From Tetraselmis striata (taxonomy: Eukaryota > Chlorophyta > Chlorodendrophyceae > Chlorodendrales > Chlorodendraceae), in assembly GCA_006384855.1 (NCBI GenBank), contig VCJN01000608.1:90973-154972 (forward strand): a DNA stretch of 64,000 bases. Reading direction: 5' to 3'. The translations under genes were made by a program, and so were the position numbers. Position 1 is the stretch's first letter. The number at the start of each line of letters is the position of its first letter. The notes beneath the pieces were generated by a model, which made no database searches, had not been told where the DNA came from, and saw nothing but the letters and a program-made list of their open reading frames with translations. Of this stretch, positions 34,301-45,855 are shown piece after piece.

Positions 34301-34777
34301 GCCCCCACTCGAATGTGAAACAGACATACGATTGACTGCTGCGTGCCTCACAAATCAGAATCCCCACCTTGCAGACTGAAAGATCCCAGCGGGGCGGGTG
34401 CCACGGACGCCAGCGGCTTGGACTCGCTGCCCTCTTCGCAGCCAGCCTCGCCCGCTAGGCGGTTATCCTGCGTTTCTGGGCTCTCCCGCGTGCCCACGGG
34501 CCGCAGGTTGTCACCGGGTACGGCGCCCTCGCCGCGGAGCTCCAGAAACTCGCGGAAGGCTGCATAGCCCCCCAGGTCGTTCTTCCATTTCTACCCGCCG
34601 CCACCAGGTTGTTAATGCTGCCACCGAGAGCCATGACAGCGCGGGGCCTGGGTGCTGTCGTCTTAGCGGCGGACCGGGGACCAACAGCCGAGCCGTGCGG
34701 CGTCACAGTAATCGTCGTTTCTTTTTCCACGCTAAATACCACATAGACCACCCCCCCCCCCCCCCCCGCCCCCCCCC

Positions 34778-34808
<31 letters not shown>

Positions 34809-35073
34809 GGGGAACAAGCTATCACCGAGGGTTTCTCGAGTGGGGAGTGCAAGTTGGGAAGGGGTGTGACTGAAACGGGAGGGGGCTTGGGGGCGAGGCT
34901 TCCTCGGGTGGGGCGGCTACCCCGAGGCACTTCAGCCGGGAGCGGTCCTCCCGGCGGAGCAGCGCAGCGCGCAGCTCCCGCCTCCGAGCCAGCGAGCAGC
35001 GAATCCCTTCCGCAATTAAATTGATGTGGTCACATGTGCGAAGCTCGTCGGGATCTGGTGGGAGGCCAGCCAT
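31363..35073 (-). CDS. Spliced WD40-repeat gene resembling WDR13
   Basis: The start at ATG 35073 (MAGLPPDPDELRTCDHIN) is followed by an Arg-rich helix (LARRRELRAALLRRE). An exon at 34590 to about 34350 begins after a TAG acceptor (KWKNDLGGYAAFREFLEL). WD-like blades follow in order: PISVVKFAPQRSDLLAVGDE; AGVSDLDWSAGDASLLACC with WGTGTGE; RFHPLNPNFVLVGTALGTVV; VTESLALVGDSRGHLVLLDA; a TNAVFCPPSAST segment; and the last exon QGHLSPVVALSWSHNHRVLA... SLIFWRNGR ending at 31363. The blade order and several phrases (GVSD.W, F.P.N.N..VG, GD.RG, FCP, QGH..PV......LA..D..G....WR) match the order in animal WDR13. WDR13 is a nuclear scaffold protein with a poorly defined role. At least seven introns; internal exon limits are approximate. 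Assignment is by recalled motif order, without an alignment. Confidence 0.75.
34748..34778. repeat. Poly-C run and TATATG microsatellite in a WD40-gene intron
   Basis: Two C runs are followed by a TATGTA repeat to about 34806, within the first intron of the gene on the other strand. Confidence 0.85.
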
Positions 35074-35149
35074 CGTGCTGGTTGTCGGGATGGCACAGCA
35101 CCTGCTTCGCAGATCGAACTCTTGTCCTGCCTAGCGACGATTGATATTC

Positions 35150-36690
35150 GCGCTTTGTGTCACTGGCCCGGGGGGATAACGGCCGTAGCGTCGCGGCGGC
35201 GCGCCGATAGGTTGACGGGTTTCGTTAATACGGGGTATAAGAGTCGGGCGAAGCCCAAGTAGTGCCTGGTCATTAAGCATTACGATCATTAAGTCGGATT
35301 TGGGTATGCAACACACAGTAGACGACGGGGTTAAGCAGGGTAAGCGCGCCATTGGGGCGCTGGATTCGGTATTAGTCGTGGACGAGACATAATTATTCCT
35401 ATCAGTGATGTGCCTGTGTCTGTCTTTAAAGCCTGCATACTGCCGGTTTTAACTTACGGGTGTGAAGTATGGGGTATGGATAGAACTACCGGCGCGAATA
35501 AATTACAAACCGTACTCAATCAGTGCCTGCGGTGCCTCATCATCGGGGTGGGTAAAAACTCCCCTGGGGTGGCCATCACTGCACCGATGATATGCGGGAA
35601 TTGGATATTGCGCCCAAAGAGGCTAAGGCCGCTGCGGCACGGGCTCAGGCGTTCCTTAAAGCATCCGACTTGAATACATATATAACCCATTAATTAGATC
35701 AGCCAAGTCGGGTGCGCCCTAACACGTGGACGTCGGGGACTGTGCGGTGGTTAGATCGACTAGCTAGGGCGAATGTAGGGCTAGTTGAGAGGGCGCACCT
35801 TCCACTTGGGTGGAGGTCACTAGCCGCGCGCGATGCCGCTAAACTAGTAAAGGCATCGGTGTGGGCGCGGTACGAATCGTCGGCATCGTTAGCACGCAAT
35901 AAAACCCGGGGTATATATGTCCATGCGTCTTATGCGTCAAACCCGTTGCCACAGTACGGTGTGGGTGTCCCCGCGGGGGTTGTGGCCGGGCTGCACATTA
36001 TGATACAATTACGCACCCGAGTATTTCCCACTGTCCGCCGATTGGCCCGGATTCATGCCATGCCTGAGCGGTTCCCGGAACACTGCCATGCATGTGGCGG
36101 AGATGAATCTGAGACTATCGAACATATGTTGATGGAGTGCCCGCGGTGGGGGTATCACCGTCATAATTTTGGTTTGTTAGTTCCGGAGTTCAGGGATTTT
36201 ATTAGTAGTCAGGTTATTGCGTCAACACCCGAGGACTTAGCTGCCTTTATTTTGGGTGGGGTCCCCCCATCCCTTCACGGCGCCCTGGATTTTACTATGA
36301 ATGGGAAATTCTTCCAGCTATGGCGTCGGGCCCTCCCTCACATTGCCTTTTTTTGTTGCACATGTATCGCACTCCCGAAATGCTTTGCTCCGCGGGTTGG
36401 GGCTTGCCCCAACTCGCATTACTCGAATGGGCCAACGCCCAAACTGGGCGGACCTTTCGTGGTCAGTGCCGGGTATTTTGATGACAGTGTTTTAGACGGT
36501 GATTCAACAGTGTTGGAAATTCCGTCACTGGCCTTCAATTAGTCTTGCAGAATGCTTGGGCAATTTGCTTTATGACTATAACGGAGCGTCGCCTACCCAA
36601 GGCTTTCCGTGACTGGATTGCTGCCTAAACGGCCGCCGTAGAGAAGCTGCAAGGGTTTCACTGGTGCCGGTTCTGTCCCGGGGGCGGAAA
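35150..36690 (+). mobile_element. LINE (non-LTR retrotransposon), 5'-truncated, longest copy in the window
   Basis: It begins within the C-terminal part of a reverse transcriptase (about 35150-35400, degraded) and continues with VFKACILPVLTYGCEVWG and LNQCLRCLIIG, the usual block after the RT thumb. The 276-residue frame at 35712-36542 has a zinc-binding module C-x2-C-x8-H-x4-C (CHACGGDESETIEHMLMEC, about 36093-36147), typical of LINE ORF2 C-termini. The ORF ends at 36540 and a ~150-bp 3' UTR ends CCCGGGGGCGGAAAAAAG. Frameshifts upstream make it defective. Confidence 0.88.
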
Positions 36691-36870
36691 AAAGCACATG
36701 GTACTTCTACGGGCTTCAGGCAGGGTGCGCGGGGGGCAAGGCACTACGAATACAACCGGTAAGTACCATGGCCGGCGGAGCGCGCGTGGCGTGAGGGGGT
36801 CTCTCGGAGGTACGGGTACCCTTGTAAAGTCCTTAAATCGGTAATCCTTCGCGAAGAACACGAGACACGG

Positions 36871-37295
36871 GAATGGGAAATTCTTCCAGCTATGGCGTCG
36901 GGCCCTCCCTCACATTATTTATTGCCTTTTTTGTGGCAGATGTATCTCCCTCCCGAAATGCTTTGCTCCGCGGGAATGCGGGATGGGGCTTGCTCCAACC
37001 CGCATTACTCGAATGGGCCGACGCCCAAACGGGTAGGGCCGTAGGGTGAACCTTTCATGGTCAATGCCGAGTATTTTGATGGGCATTGTTTTAGATGGTG
37101 ATCCAACAGTGTTGGAAATTCTGTCACAAGCCTCTAAACAATCTATCTAGCAGATTGCTTCGGCAATTTGCTTGTTGACTATAACGAAGCGTCGCCTACC
37201 CAAGGCTGTCCGTATTAACTGGATCGCTGCCTAAACAGCCGTCGTAGAGACGCCGTAGGGGTCTCACAGTTGCCAGTCCTGTCCCGGGGGCAGGG
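36871..37295 (+). mobile_element. Second 5'-truncated LINE 3' end
   Basis: It restarts at GAATGGGAAATTCTTCCAG (equivalent to 36300 in the longer copy) and ends CCCGGGGGCAGGGGAAAAA. It contains small insertions relative to the other copies. About 180 bp of unrelated sequence separates it from the preceding copy. Confidence 0.85.
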
Positions 37296-37394
37296 GAAAA
37301 ACGAGACACCTCGACAGGTCGCTACTAAGCGCCTTTTGATACGGGTGGACGAGTTATAATCTAACCCGTAGTAAGAAAACCGCACGAAAGCATA

Positions 37395-37572
37395 TTGTTC
37401 TTAACGCGGTTATGGGGTTTCCCGAACGACCTTAACTGTCCTAGTGCGACCCATGCGGTCAGTTTGTGGTTTCAACCATATAGATCACTGGTACCATCGG
37501 GTTTTAGTACGGGCTGCTCCATCGCCCGCGTGCCTTGCGCTCCCGGCTGGGGAGCTACTTAGGACAGCGGCT
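37395..37572 (+). repeat. ~175-bp dispersed repeat, copy 1
   Basis: From TTATGGGGTTTCCCGAACGA to GGGGAGCTACTTAGGACAG. It matches 39915-40080 with scattered substitutions. No coding frame; it could be a SINE or LINE-tail family. Confidence 0.8.
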
Positions 37573-38260
37573 TCGCGTACTTGTGCGCGCGAGGGTCACC
37601 GAGGCTGATTAAGTCCGCACCGAGGTTCATCAACCCGGTAGTGAGTCGTCGTGCCGCGCACATGCATTAGAACCTCAGGTAGCGACAGACAACCCCTTGG
37701 TAATTTGGTTTTCCCTACTCGTGCGCCCGACGTCATTTTCCGCTTTTTGCTTTGGCCTTGCAGCTAGTAGGACGTTTTCGGGTGGCGAAGCGCACGGCAA
37801 GGAATTGGAGCTGCGGGGTCCCCGTTGAGGGGTTTAAACCTCTACACGCGAAAAGTCGAGTCGCAGTACATGCCTTCGGCGCTCCCGCAATGGAGCACCC
37901 TCTCGCAGTGGTCAACTCTTGAGATTAGGTTAGGTGGACGCGCTCGGCACCATGGCCGCTGCTCATCACGGTTATCAACGACGACTACTACGCCTACCGC
38001 AACAAATCGGCGCGGACGAAGGAGGACGTCCGTGTCGTCGGGGCGACCGGTTGTTGTCCCGCAAGACACTTAAACCATGTCCGCGTGTCCTCGCAGCAAG
38101 GCGTCGTGGCATCAACGGTCGTTGCACGCTGTGGTTCTCCGTAACTATTCGCGTAATTAGTCCGTTACGAGGGTGACGCCGCTCATGCGCCGGTGTTTTG
38201 AGAGGGCTCCTTGCCCTTGCCATGACCATACCTTATTGACAACGTTTGCTGTGGTCGCAG
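37573..38260. other. No supported gene
   Basis: Only short overlapping open frames without motifs. Confidence 0.3.
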
Positions 38261-38261
38261 A

Positions 38262-39095
38262 GGGAGGCGTTTGTGCGGCTCGTCCCGACGCGTCTCCGAC
38301 GCCTCCTACTGCAACGTCGTCGTCACAAGGACCACGACAACCTGCAGCTGCCCGCCGAGGGGCAGCTCTCCCACCTGGCGTGCCTGGCGTCTTGTGGTGT
38401 ACGTAATTGACCCCGACCGTCTCTGGGTTCGGAACCTACCTCGGCTACCGTCGCTGGTGCAACAGCAGCGGCCGCTTCGTCGTCACTCTCGCCCCGACAT
38501 CATTGGCATCGTTACGGGCCGGCATAAGCTACAAGGGCCTCTACGCCGGCAAACCCGCTCCCGACGTCACGACATCTCGTCTGTGACAGCACAAGTTGCC
38601 CGCCGGGGGACAGCTGCGTCACCTAACGCGGCTGGTGCATTTCGTGGCGCCATTCTATGCCCGCGCCTTGTGCGGCTCGTCCCAACGCGTCTCCGACGCC
38701 TCCTGCTGCGACGTCGTCGTCACAAGGACCACGGCAACCTACAGCTGCCCGCCGGGGGGCAGCTCTACCACCTGGCGTGCATGGCGTCTCGTGGAGTACG
38801 TAACTACCCCGGGCTGACTCTGGGTTCGGAACCTCGGCGACCGTCGCTGGTGCGGCAGCAGCGCCCGCCTCGTCGTCGCCGATGTCGCCTTAAGACGTCA
38901 CGGAAGATGTCGCCCTGACATCATTGGCATCGTTACGGGCCGGCATGGGCTACAAGGACCTCTACGCCGGCAAACCCGCTCCCGACGTCACGACATATCT
39001 GACCTGTGACAACACGAGCTGTTCGCCGGGGGACAGCTCCGCCACCTAAGGCGACTGGTGCATTTCAAGGCGCCATCCTGAGTCTGCGCCTTGTG
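38262..39095. repeat. Tandem duplication with ~400-bp unit
   Basis: TTGTGCGGCTCGTCCC starts at 38271 and 38668, and GACATCATTGGCATCGTTAC recurs at about 38495 and 38916, so two copies of a 397-421-bp unit lie head to tail. A degenerate start of a third is near 39090. The Ser/Arg-rich frames crossing it are not supported as genes. Confidence 0.8.
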
Positions 39096-39880
39096 GGGTG
39101 GTCAGCAGCCGTCGTTGCTGCAGTAGCGGCGGCCGGCGCACCGCTCTCTGCGAAGAAAGACCCACGGCGACAGCTTACCTAGTCGGCTGGTCTTCTGCGA
39201 CGTCGTCGACAACCGACCCTGACACACCTAAGAGCCGAAACGACACGACCACACATGGTGCCACGTTCCCGCGCCCCTCAGCGCCAGACGTTTTGCCCGC
39301 CGCCCTTCGCGCGAGGGGGCGAAACAAACATCACTGGTGATGGCAGTGGCCTGACATCGATGTCATCGCGCGTTAGTGCATGTCCAACCCTCGTAACGTG
39401 CATCGCCAGCAGTACAGGTGCAGAGTTACCATTGCGTCGCGTACAACGTACCAGTCCTTCACCTGGTTGTACGCGGTGCGCTCTCGCGCTCGTGCGCGCA
39501 GCTGTACTCGTCCTACTGGCGCTGCCTATGCAGCTGATGCTTTACTGGGCGCTCGTCGCCAACTTCTACTCCACTTCTACCCCCTGCTTCTACATGCCTA
39601 CAATGCCGGCTTGTGCCGCATGCCACCACGGCGCGCGGCAAATGTTGTCGGGCGCCGTCGGGAGACGGCGCCTTAATTCCGCGACACGTCCGGCCTATGT
39701 CGCGCCGGCGTCAGCATATCCCGCCCGCCTCTCTTATGCGCATGCGCCTCGATCGAGTAGTAGAGTAACCTCTCGGCGCGAGATCCCTGCTACAACTCAA
39801 GACATCTTCCGCCTTTGTCTGGTCGGCACGCCTGCCAACTGCCCATGCTCGCAGTCGTAAACGAACCGCGTGTAACTCGC
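39096..39880. other. Open frames without recognisable motif
   Basis: A 201-residue plus-strand frame (39255-39860) includes a hydrophobic segment (LVRAAVLVLLALPMQLMLYW) that could be a membrane helix. No family, splice or codon evidence supports it as a gene. Confidence 0.25.
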
Positions 39881-39881
39881 A

Positions 39882-40280
39882 AAACCAGACTCGATTGCAT
39901 GTTGAAATGTTCGAAACGTGTTTATGGGGTTTCCCTAACGACTTTAACTGTCTTAGTGCGACCCGTACGGTTTGTTGGTGGTATTAACCAATTAGGTAAC
40001 TGGTACCATCGGGTTTCTAGTATGGGCTGCCCCATCGCCTGCGAGCCCTGCGCTCCCAGCCGGGGAGCTACTTAGGACAGCCACCAGCAGCTCGTCTGCC
40101 ATCTTCCAGCTCGCTGCCTTCGGCAACGCCCTCCCGTTTTCCGCCTCCGCCCTGCGGGCACCGCCTCCGACATTCCCTCCCCTTTCGCTGAACCTTCCTA
40201 GCCATACAATGGCGCTTCTTCCGTGTAAAACAGCCTCCGCACTCTTCTTGGCTAAACCAGACTCGATTGCATGTTGAAAC
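39882..40280 (+). repeat. Dispersed repeat copy 2 between 26-bp direct repeats
   Basis: AAACCAGACTCGATTGCATG begins at 39882 and at 40254. Between them lie the second copy of the 175-bp repeat (39915-40080) and about 170 bp of unique sequence. The duplicated flank could be an insertion footprint or an unequal crossover product. Confidence 0.6.
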
Positions 40281-41069
40281 GTCCACGACGCGTACGTGTA
40301 CTTCTACGGGCGATCCGCGTATCAACTCGTCCACTGCTATTATGCCAAAGATATCGCATGACAGTTACGATGAAGTATAACTGTCACAGAACTATAACTG
40401 GGCGGCCCATTCTTTATCTGGAGTGCCAACATGGTGCTACCGCAGCAGCAACACTGATATGTAGATTAGCCGGCTGGTGGAAGTAGATGCGAAGGTGCAG
40501 CTTCTAACCCTGATAGATAGATGTGCCAATCATCACATGATAGCAATGCGCTAGTTCCATGCTCTCAAGTTCTATGCCGAAAAGTGAGAAAGTGGGACAG
40601 TAGAAATGCACATGTTTGCTTGAATTCTCTTCATCATTGACGCAGCGGATTGTGATACGCAGTTAGCCGCCGTGATCGGCGGCGTTTCAACGTGCGTCAT
40701 TCCGCGGCATTAGATGGATGCATAGCAGAAACGTTGCTAATATTGTCCAGAATACACTGTTTTGCATTGCAATGCACTTTTCATTCTTTTCATATCAGAT
40801 ATGAATAATCCGCAATGGCATGGCACGTTGCATTTTATTTCAAGCAGCCCCAGGTTTCCGTACAGCATCGCCGCCCTTGCTTGGGAAGGACACAAACTAT
40901 TACAATGGCTCTAATGTGCGCTGTAGAATGCGTATGTAGAATTGTGCATCGGCTGCTTTTGGTGTAAAGCAAGCAATTCATGTCGGCAAATTCATCCGAC
41001 AAGGCTGTGGGTGCCAATTCCCAGTACACAGTCGCACACACAGCTCTTGATTGCTATATACATACGTAC

Positions 41070-41120
<51 letters not shown>

Positions 41121-41731
41121 CACGCAGATACTGCCAATGCGCAAAGGAAAAATGAAGGGAAAACAGGAGAGGTCAGGTGTAGAGCATGCTTCTGCGTGGG
41201 AGACCGCGATCCGCTTGATTTGTCTCCCTGAACACAATGCAGCAGCAGGCCTTCAACAAACCAACATCATGAAGGTCGGTGATTATCTGACCGATACCTA
41301 GCAATTCCAGACCATAGTATGCATACGCTGCAACAAGGAAGCAAACCATAGCCAATCCATGCGCAGCGGGTTGTACTTCTATGGTAATTCGGAACTTCAG
41401 CTGCCCATTATAACTCAAAACATCGAAGGCCTGGGGCTTACGTTCTGGCACTGTATAATGGCCTGCCCAAATCCGGCAGCGGCGCGCCTGGGCGCTCATT
41501 ACGTACGTGCGCGCCGGTGCCGGAGGTCGCCCCTCGCCCTGCAGCAGAAGACCCTTCCAGCAAAAGCCCTTGGAGCCCTGCCGCTACGCAGCTTGTGTGG
41601 CTCCTGCTCCTGACGGCATGTGTGGGTGCATGTGTGTACTAAGATCCACAAGCGCTCGGGGAAGTATACATACACAACCTTGCAGGGCAAAGTCGCCCAC
41701 TTGCACAGAGTTGCAGGGCAGAGCTGCTCAC
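40281..41731. other. Mostly intergenic; TA microsatellite at about 41080-41121
   Basis: A TACATACATA to TATATA run lies at about 41060-41121. The 3' exons of the phosphatase gene may extend into 41170-41730 on the minus strand, but I could not define them. Confidence 0.4.
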
Positions 41732-42852
41732 CGGGCAGCAATGGAGCCCACTGGCAGCCCGTTATCAGCCTGCCGGGCCTTGACCCGGGATGGGCGAGGG
41801 ATGGCACAGCTCGCGGCGGTTGGGCGTGCCGGTTGCGGCGGGCTTGAGGCCAGGTTGGAGATGCGACTGCGCCTCACTGCGTAATCCCCTTCCCGCGAAT
41901 CAATAATTCGCTGCACCTGTCATGTGCCGGTGCAGTTACAGTGGTCATTGAGGGGCGCGGCGGAGGCCACTTTGTTACAGGCCGAGATATCGCACTGGGA
42001 AGAACATTAAAGCAATATGGCGGATGCCTATGCAGCAGAATGGGCTGAGGCGGATGACTCTTGGGCAGCACATGCTGGCACGCACCTGTGCGCGCTGGAT
42101 GGGCGTTTGCGGCGACTTGACGTGCTGCGGGTAGCTTCGTGTGTCGTGGTAGGCCTGGCACAGGTGCAGCGCGCTGGGAGCACCCATGCCGTACAGCATG
42201 GAAAGAATAAGGCACACCAGTGTCCCTGTGCGCCCGTGTCCCCCCCAGCAGTGGATGTAGAGCACCTCGCCGCGCAGGATGCGGGCGCAGCAGTCATCGC
42301 GCAGGCGCGTCATGGCCTCGTCGCTGGTCACGCTGCCGTCGATTATGGAGAGGTGCAGGAAGTCGATCTTGGGCTGGATGATGCGGGCGTTACCAAGCGC
42401 ATGCGCGTGGCTCAAGATGCGCTGTGCGTCCTTGATGTATGGCCGTAACCCGCGACCAGAGCGCCATGAGCTTTCAGTCACCTCGAGGCTGACTTCAGCC
42501 TGCAGGTGCATACACAAGATGAATGACGGGCCGGAGCCATGATTTGGACGGGGGGTGTAAGCGGCCTAGGGACGGCGCGACCGACGTCATTTCTACGAAT
42601 TACCTGGAGGCACACGAATGTGGTCACGCCTGCCTCCAGCAGCGTGCTCAGAATGTCCTCGGTGTCGCGGTCATCGAGGCTGGCGGGGTAAGCGCCTGCC
42701 AGCATATGGCGCTTGATCACCCAGTTGCACCACGGCGTAGGGCCGCGCATTGCCCGTGCCGGCGGACTCGGTAGCATTGGCAGCCCCGCAGGAGGCGTCC
42801 CAAGACTCAACGCCGTAGGCGCTCCCCGCCTCGGCCGCTGCCCCGCCGCCAT
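41732..42852 (-). CDS. Protein tyrosine phosphatase-like gene, spliced
   Basis: Three exons fit GT-AG rules and phase: 42852-42604 (83 codons, start MAAGQRPRRG), 42499-42086 (138 codons) and 41910-41732. Exon 2 contains the CX5R signature HCWGGHGRTG (catalytic Cys at about residue 167, Arg about 173), which forms the cysteinyl-phosphate intermediate, and a likely general-acid Asp upstream in SIIDGSVTSDEAM. Exon 1 has VIKRHMLAGAYPASLDDRDT and LLEAGVTTFVCLQ, the usual start of a dual-specificity-like fold. The exon 2-3 junction gives SPQTPIQRAQ-RIIDSR, like the SPET..Q...V.RI segment that follows the P-loop domain in related proteins. Substrate unknown, probably cytosolic. The last exon(s) after 41732 were not resolved, so the C-terminus is incomplete here. 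Confidence 0.85.
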
Positions 42853-44995
42853 CTGGCGCCCCCGTCCAGCCCCGCAGGTAGTTGTCCTCTGTGCTCGCAG
42901 AACGCCTGCTGCTGTTAGCCTCGTACAGCCGTTAGCCCAGCTATATAAGCGCCACCATACCGCCTTTCTTGAGCTGACACCTGCAAGTGGCGAGAAATCT
43001 TGACCCTGCAGCGATAGGATGGAAGCAGGCGATAGCCACGGGTTTTAGTCACACCCTGCCGAAAAGGATGTCGACCCGCGGATGTCTACGCTCGCCCTAT
43101 GGCCGAGTCGCAGCAAGCCAGCGTCCCCGACGACGCATACGCCGACGCCCAAAAGATGTTTAGGCGCAGGTGGCGATGATAATGTCAATTGGGGTTCGTC
43201 CTGCTGATGTGCACCCGGCCGAAAAAAGGGATGAGTGGCGCCGACGATCGACTGCTCCATGCCTAATGTGTGCGAGGATGGGCTTGGCGTGCTGCGCCCC
43301 CCCCCCCCCCCCGGCCCCTCGCCCGCCCCCAACCTCCCTTCTCCCCACCCGAGCCTTACCGCCGCCCGGGCACGGCCATATTCTCGGTTCGACAACCACG
43401 ACGGAGTACTACCTTACGTATGGATTCGATATCTGTGGTTTCAAGCGAATAGGTCAAACCCGGGGTACCCAGGGTGGGTCACGCTTCTCGAACGGTATCA
43501 ATACGGCACAAGGTGACAACTTCGGTATCAGCCATTCATTCCTCGGTATTCTACCCGTACCCGTAGCCCAGAAATATTATCCCCCCCGGGGAGGCTCGCC
43601 GCCACGCTGGCCACAGTGCCACACCTCCGAAGTGTCGCCTGCTGACGGTGAGGCGGGTCCACAGGTCAGGCATACATCTGGGTTTGTCCGGTTCCAGTTT
43701 CGGTGGGCATGTGCAAGTTCTGCTCGTTCGTGCGTTTTTACGCGGCCCCGCCTCCTGCTGTGAGGGCACGAGTCCAGAAGTTGGACGGCTAAGTAGCGAC
43801 TACTCGGCGCTGGCGGCGCTGGTGGCGGGGTCATCGTTCTCATTTCATGTACGACTACCGTACTCGTACTGGTACGTATTATACGGTCGATGTACATCAT
43901 CAGTGGTTGTCGTAGCAATCAGACGCAACTGTCCGTAACTACTTTACCGGTATCGGTACGGGTTAATACCTGTGCACGAAAAAACAGGATCGAACATATA
44001 ATGCTGCATTTTGCTTACTACCAGCTGCTTACTAGCTACTTACTACTAGTTGCTTATGTAGTTGGGGTTTCCTTTGCCGTTGTTGGACCCAGGGTACCCC
44101 GGTACCCTGAATCCGCATTTTCTCTCTGTGAAATCCGCATTGTGAAGTGCTACTGCTGTACATGTGCCCAAGATGTACGACACCCAGATGATGCCAGTGT
44201 ACGGCACTTAAACTTCTCTGCCAGATTGCCTTCTTTGATGGAGCGGTGTCTACCCCAGTCGACACCTAGCCGGCTGGTATAAATTGTCAGCCTCGGCTCC
44301 TGTAAATTAAGTCAACTTCTCTTCCCAGAAATATGATTCCGACTCACACTTTCTCTCTCGTGACAGTGCCACTCAGCCATCACCGCGGCGACAGCGACTA
44401 CCTTTCGTCCATCGCCCACAGCTCACAACAACCCTTTGCCTTCCCAGTTTGCATCTCGCTTGCTGGCACTCGACGTGATTCGACGCATGCACGCCGACTC
44501 TCGACGACTCTCCTCCCATCAGTGACAGTGCCACTCAGCCATAACTTCGACAATCTCCCTCCGACATGTTTTTGGGCCCTCTCCTTTGGTTCGACGTCTT
44601 GCCCCTTGCTCGACGCCTGCCAGAGGCTTCAGCCTGCGTGTATCTCGACCCTCGACGGCTTTCAACGATCGACGGCGACACTCGTCGAAACGGGGTTCGC
44701 CTAACCGCGCTTAACACGGTACTTGTACTGTATCCGTACTCAATTTTACTGTACGATTACTGTATTCCGTATCACCCGCGCCTAACCCTCGCCTATATCC
44801 ACTTACAGTCAGCTTGTCTCCGCCTATTTGGCGGTGGTCGCGAGTACCCGCGCCGAGCCATGACTGCCATGGCAGTACCCGTACGCTAACGGTACGTGAT
44901 ATGAGTCCCTTGCGCACTTTTCGCCCCTCGAGTACCCGTGACACGGGCTCGCGTGTCGCGCGCCGACGCGGAGCCCCCGGGCTAAGTACATGCGG
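42853..44995. other. No supported gene
   Basis: A C run lies at about 43299-43314. From about 43800 to 43970 there are many short GTAC-containing words (GTACGACTACCGTACTCGTA). The open frames on both strands lack motifs. Confidence 0.4.
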
Positions 44996-45312
44996 CTGCA
45001 CGTACTCCCTGCACATCCATGCACATCCGCTGCACATCGCTGTGCACATCGCTGCACATCCCTGCACATCCGCTAAACATCCGTTGCACATCCCTGCACA
45101 TCCCTGCACATACATCGCTGCACATCCTTGCACATCCCTGCACATCCGCTGGACATCCGTTGCACATCGCTGCACATCCCTGCACATCCGCTGGACATCC
45201 GTTGCACATCCCTGCACATACATCGCTGCACATCCTTGCACATCCCTGCACATCCGCTGGACATCCGTTGCAAATCCCTGCACATCCCTGCACATACATC
45301 GCTGCACATCCC
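44996..45312. repeat. TGCACATCC minisatellite with higher-order units
   Basis: About 30 near-copies of a 9-12-bp word based on CTGCACATCC, with variants GCTGGACATCCGT and TACATCG arranged in repeated blocks. The Cys/Met-rich frames seen across it are artefacts of the repeat. Confidence 0.92.
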
Positions 45313-45348
45313 TATAGATATCGCTAGAGGGAGGGGAAGCTGAGGTCG

Positions 45349-45855
45349 TTGCCGTGGCGGATTTTTGAGTTCCTCCGTTGTTCTCTCGCATCGTCCGTTG
45401 ATGCTACATCGGGTTGGAGGCTGAAAACCCTTCGCGCCGACGCAGCGCCCCAACGATATGGCGCGACGCGAGAACTGCGCTCGGTGCGTTATGGTCGTTT
45501 CGGCCACCAGCCCGCCGCCTCCGAATTCTGCCGGAAGTGTGGCAAGTCCACCACAGTAGACGGCCTACCAGTGGTAGGCGAGGAGGCGTTGGTCTCGGCG
45601 GTGACCGAGGTGATGTACGACCGCATGAACGGCCACGGCCACCACATGGAGCTGCCAGTTGGCTACTCAGTGGGCCCAAGTGATCCAAAGGCATCGCCCT
45701 TCCTCATTGCCTTCGATGATCCCAAAGTATACGCAATGCGCGAGCTGCATGCGCTGTGCGAGGCGCATTTCATGCACCCGATGGACGATAGCGATGCTCT
45801 GCGCGATGTGATGGGCTGGGATTTAACGCACCAATCCCGCCACCGCTTCCCATAG
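45349..45855 (+). CDS. Unidentified ORF with a possible zinc ribbon half-site
   Basis: A 168-residue frame reads CRKCGK near residue 63, then VVGEEALVSAVTEVMYDRM, SPFLIAFDDPKVYAMRELHA and FMHPMDDSDALRDVMGWDL before its stop. The last 110 residues look like a folded globular protein, but I do not recognise the family. After the stop, another frame (about 45850-46150) continues with charged helical sequence (GKSEADKLEQ, SERARELGERARKL) broken by stops, which suggests a decaying or spliced longer gene. Confidence 0.4.
   Translation: MPWRIFEFLRCSLASSVDATSGWRLKTLRADAAPQRYGATRELRSVRYGRFGHQPAASEFCRKCGKSTTVDGLPVVGEEALVSAVTEVMYDRMNGHGHHMELPVGYSVGPSDPKASPFLIAFDDPKVYAMRELHALCEAHFMHPMDDSDALRDVMGWDLTHQSRHRFP

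Noticed and set aside
37395..37572. Possible rRNA fragment
   Set aside because: No conserved rRNA core sequence recognised; it recurs as a dispersed repeat at 39915-40080.
44996..45312. Cys/Met-rich or His/Pro-rich repeat protein
   Set aside because: All frames are open because of the short tandem repeat; no start or splice context.
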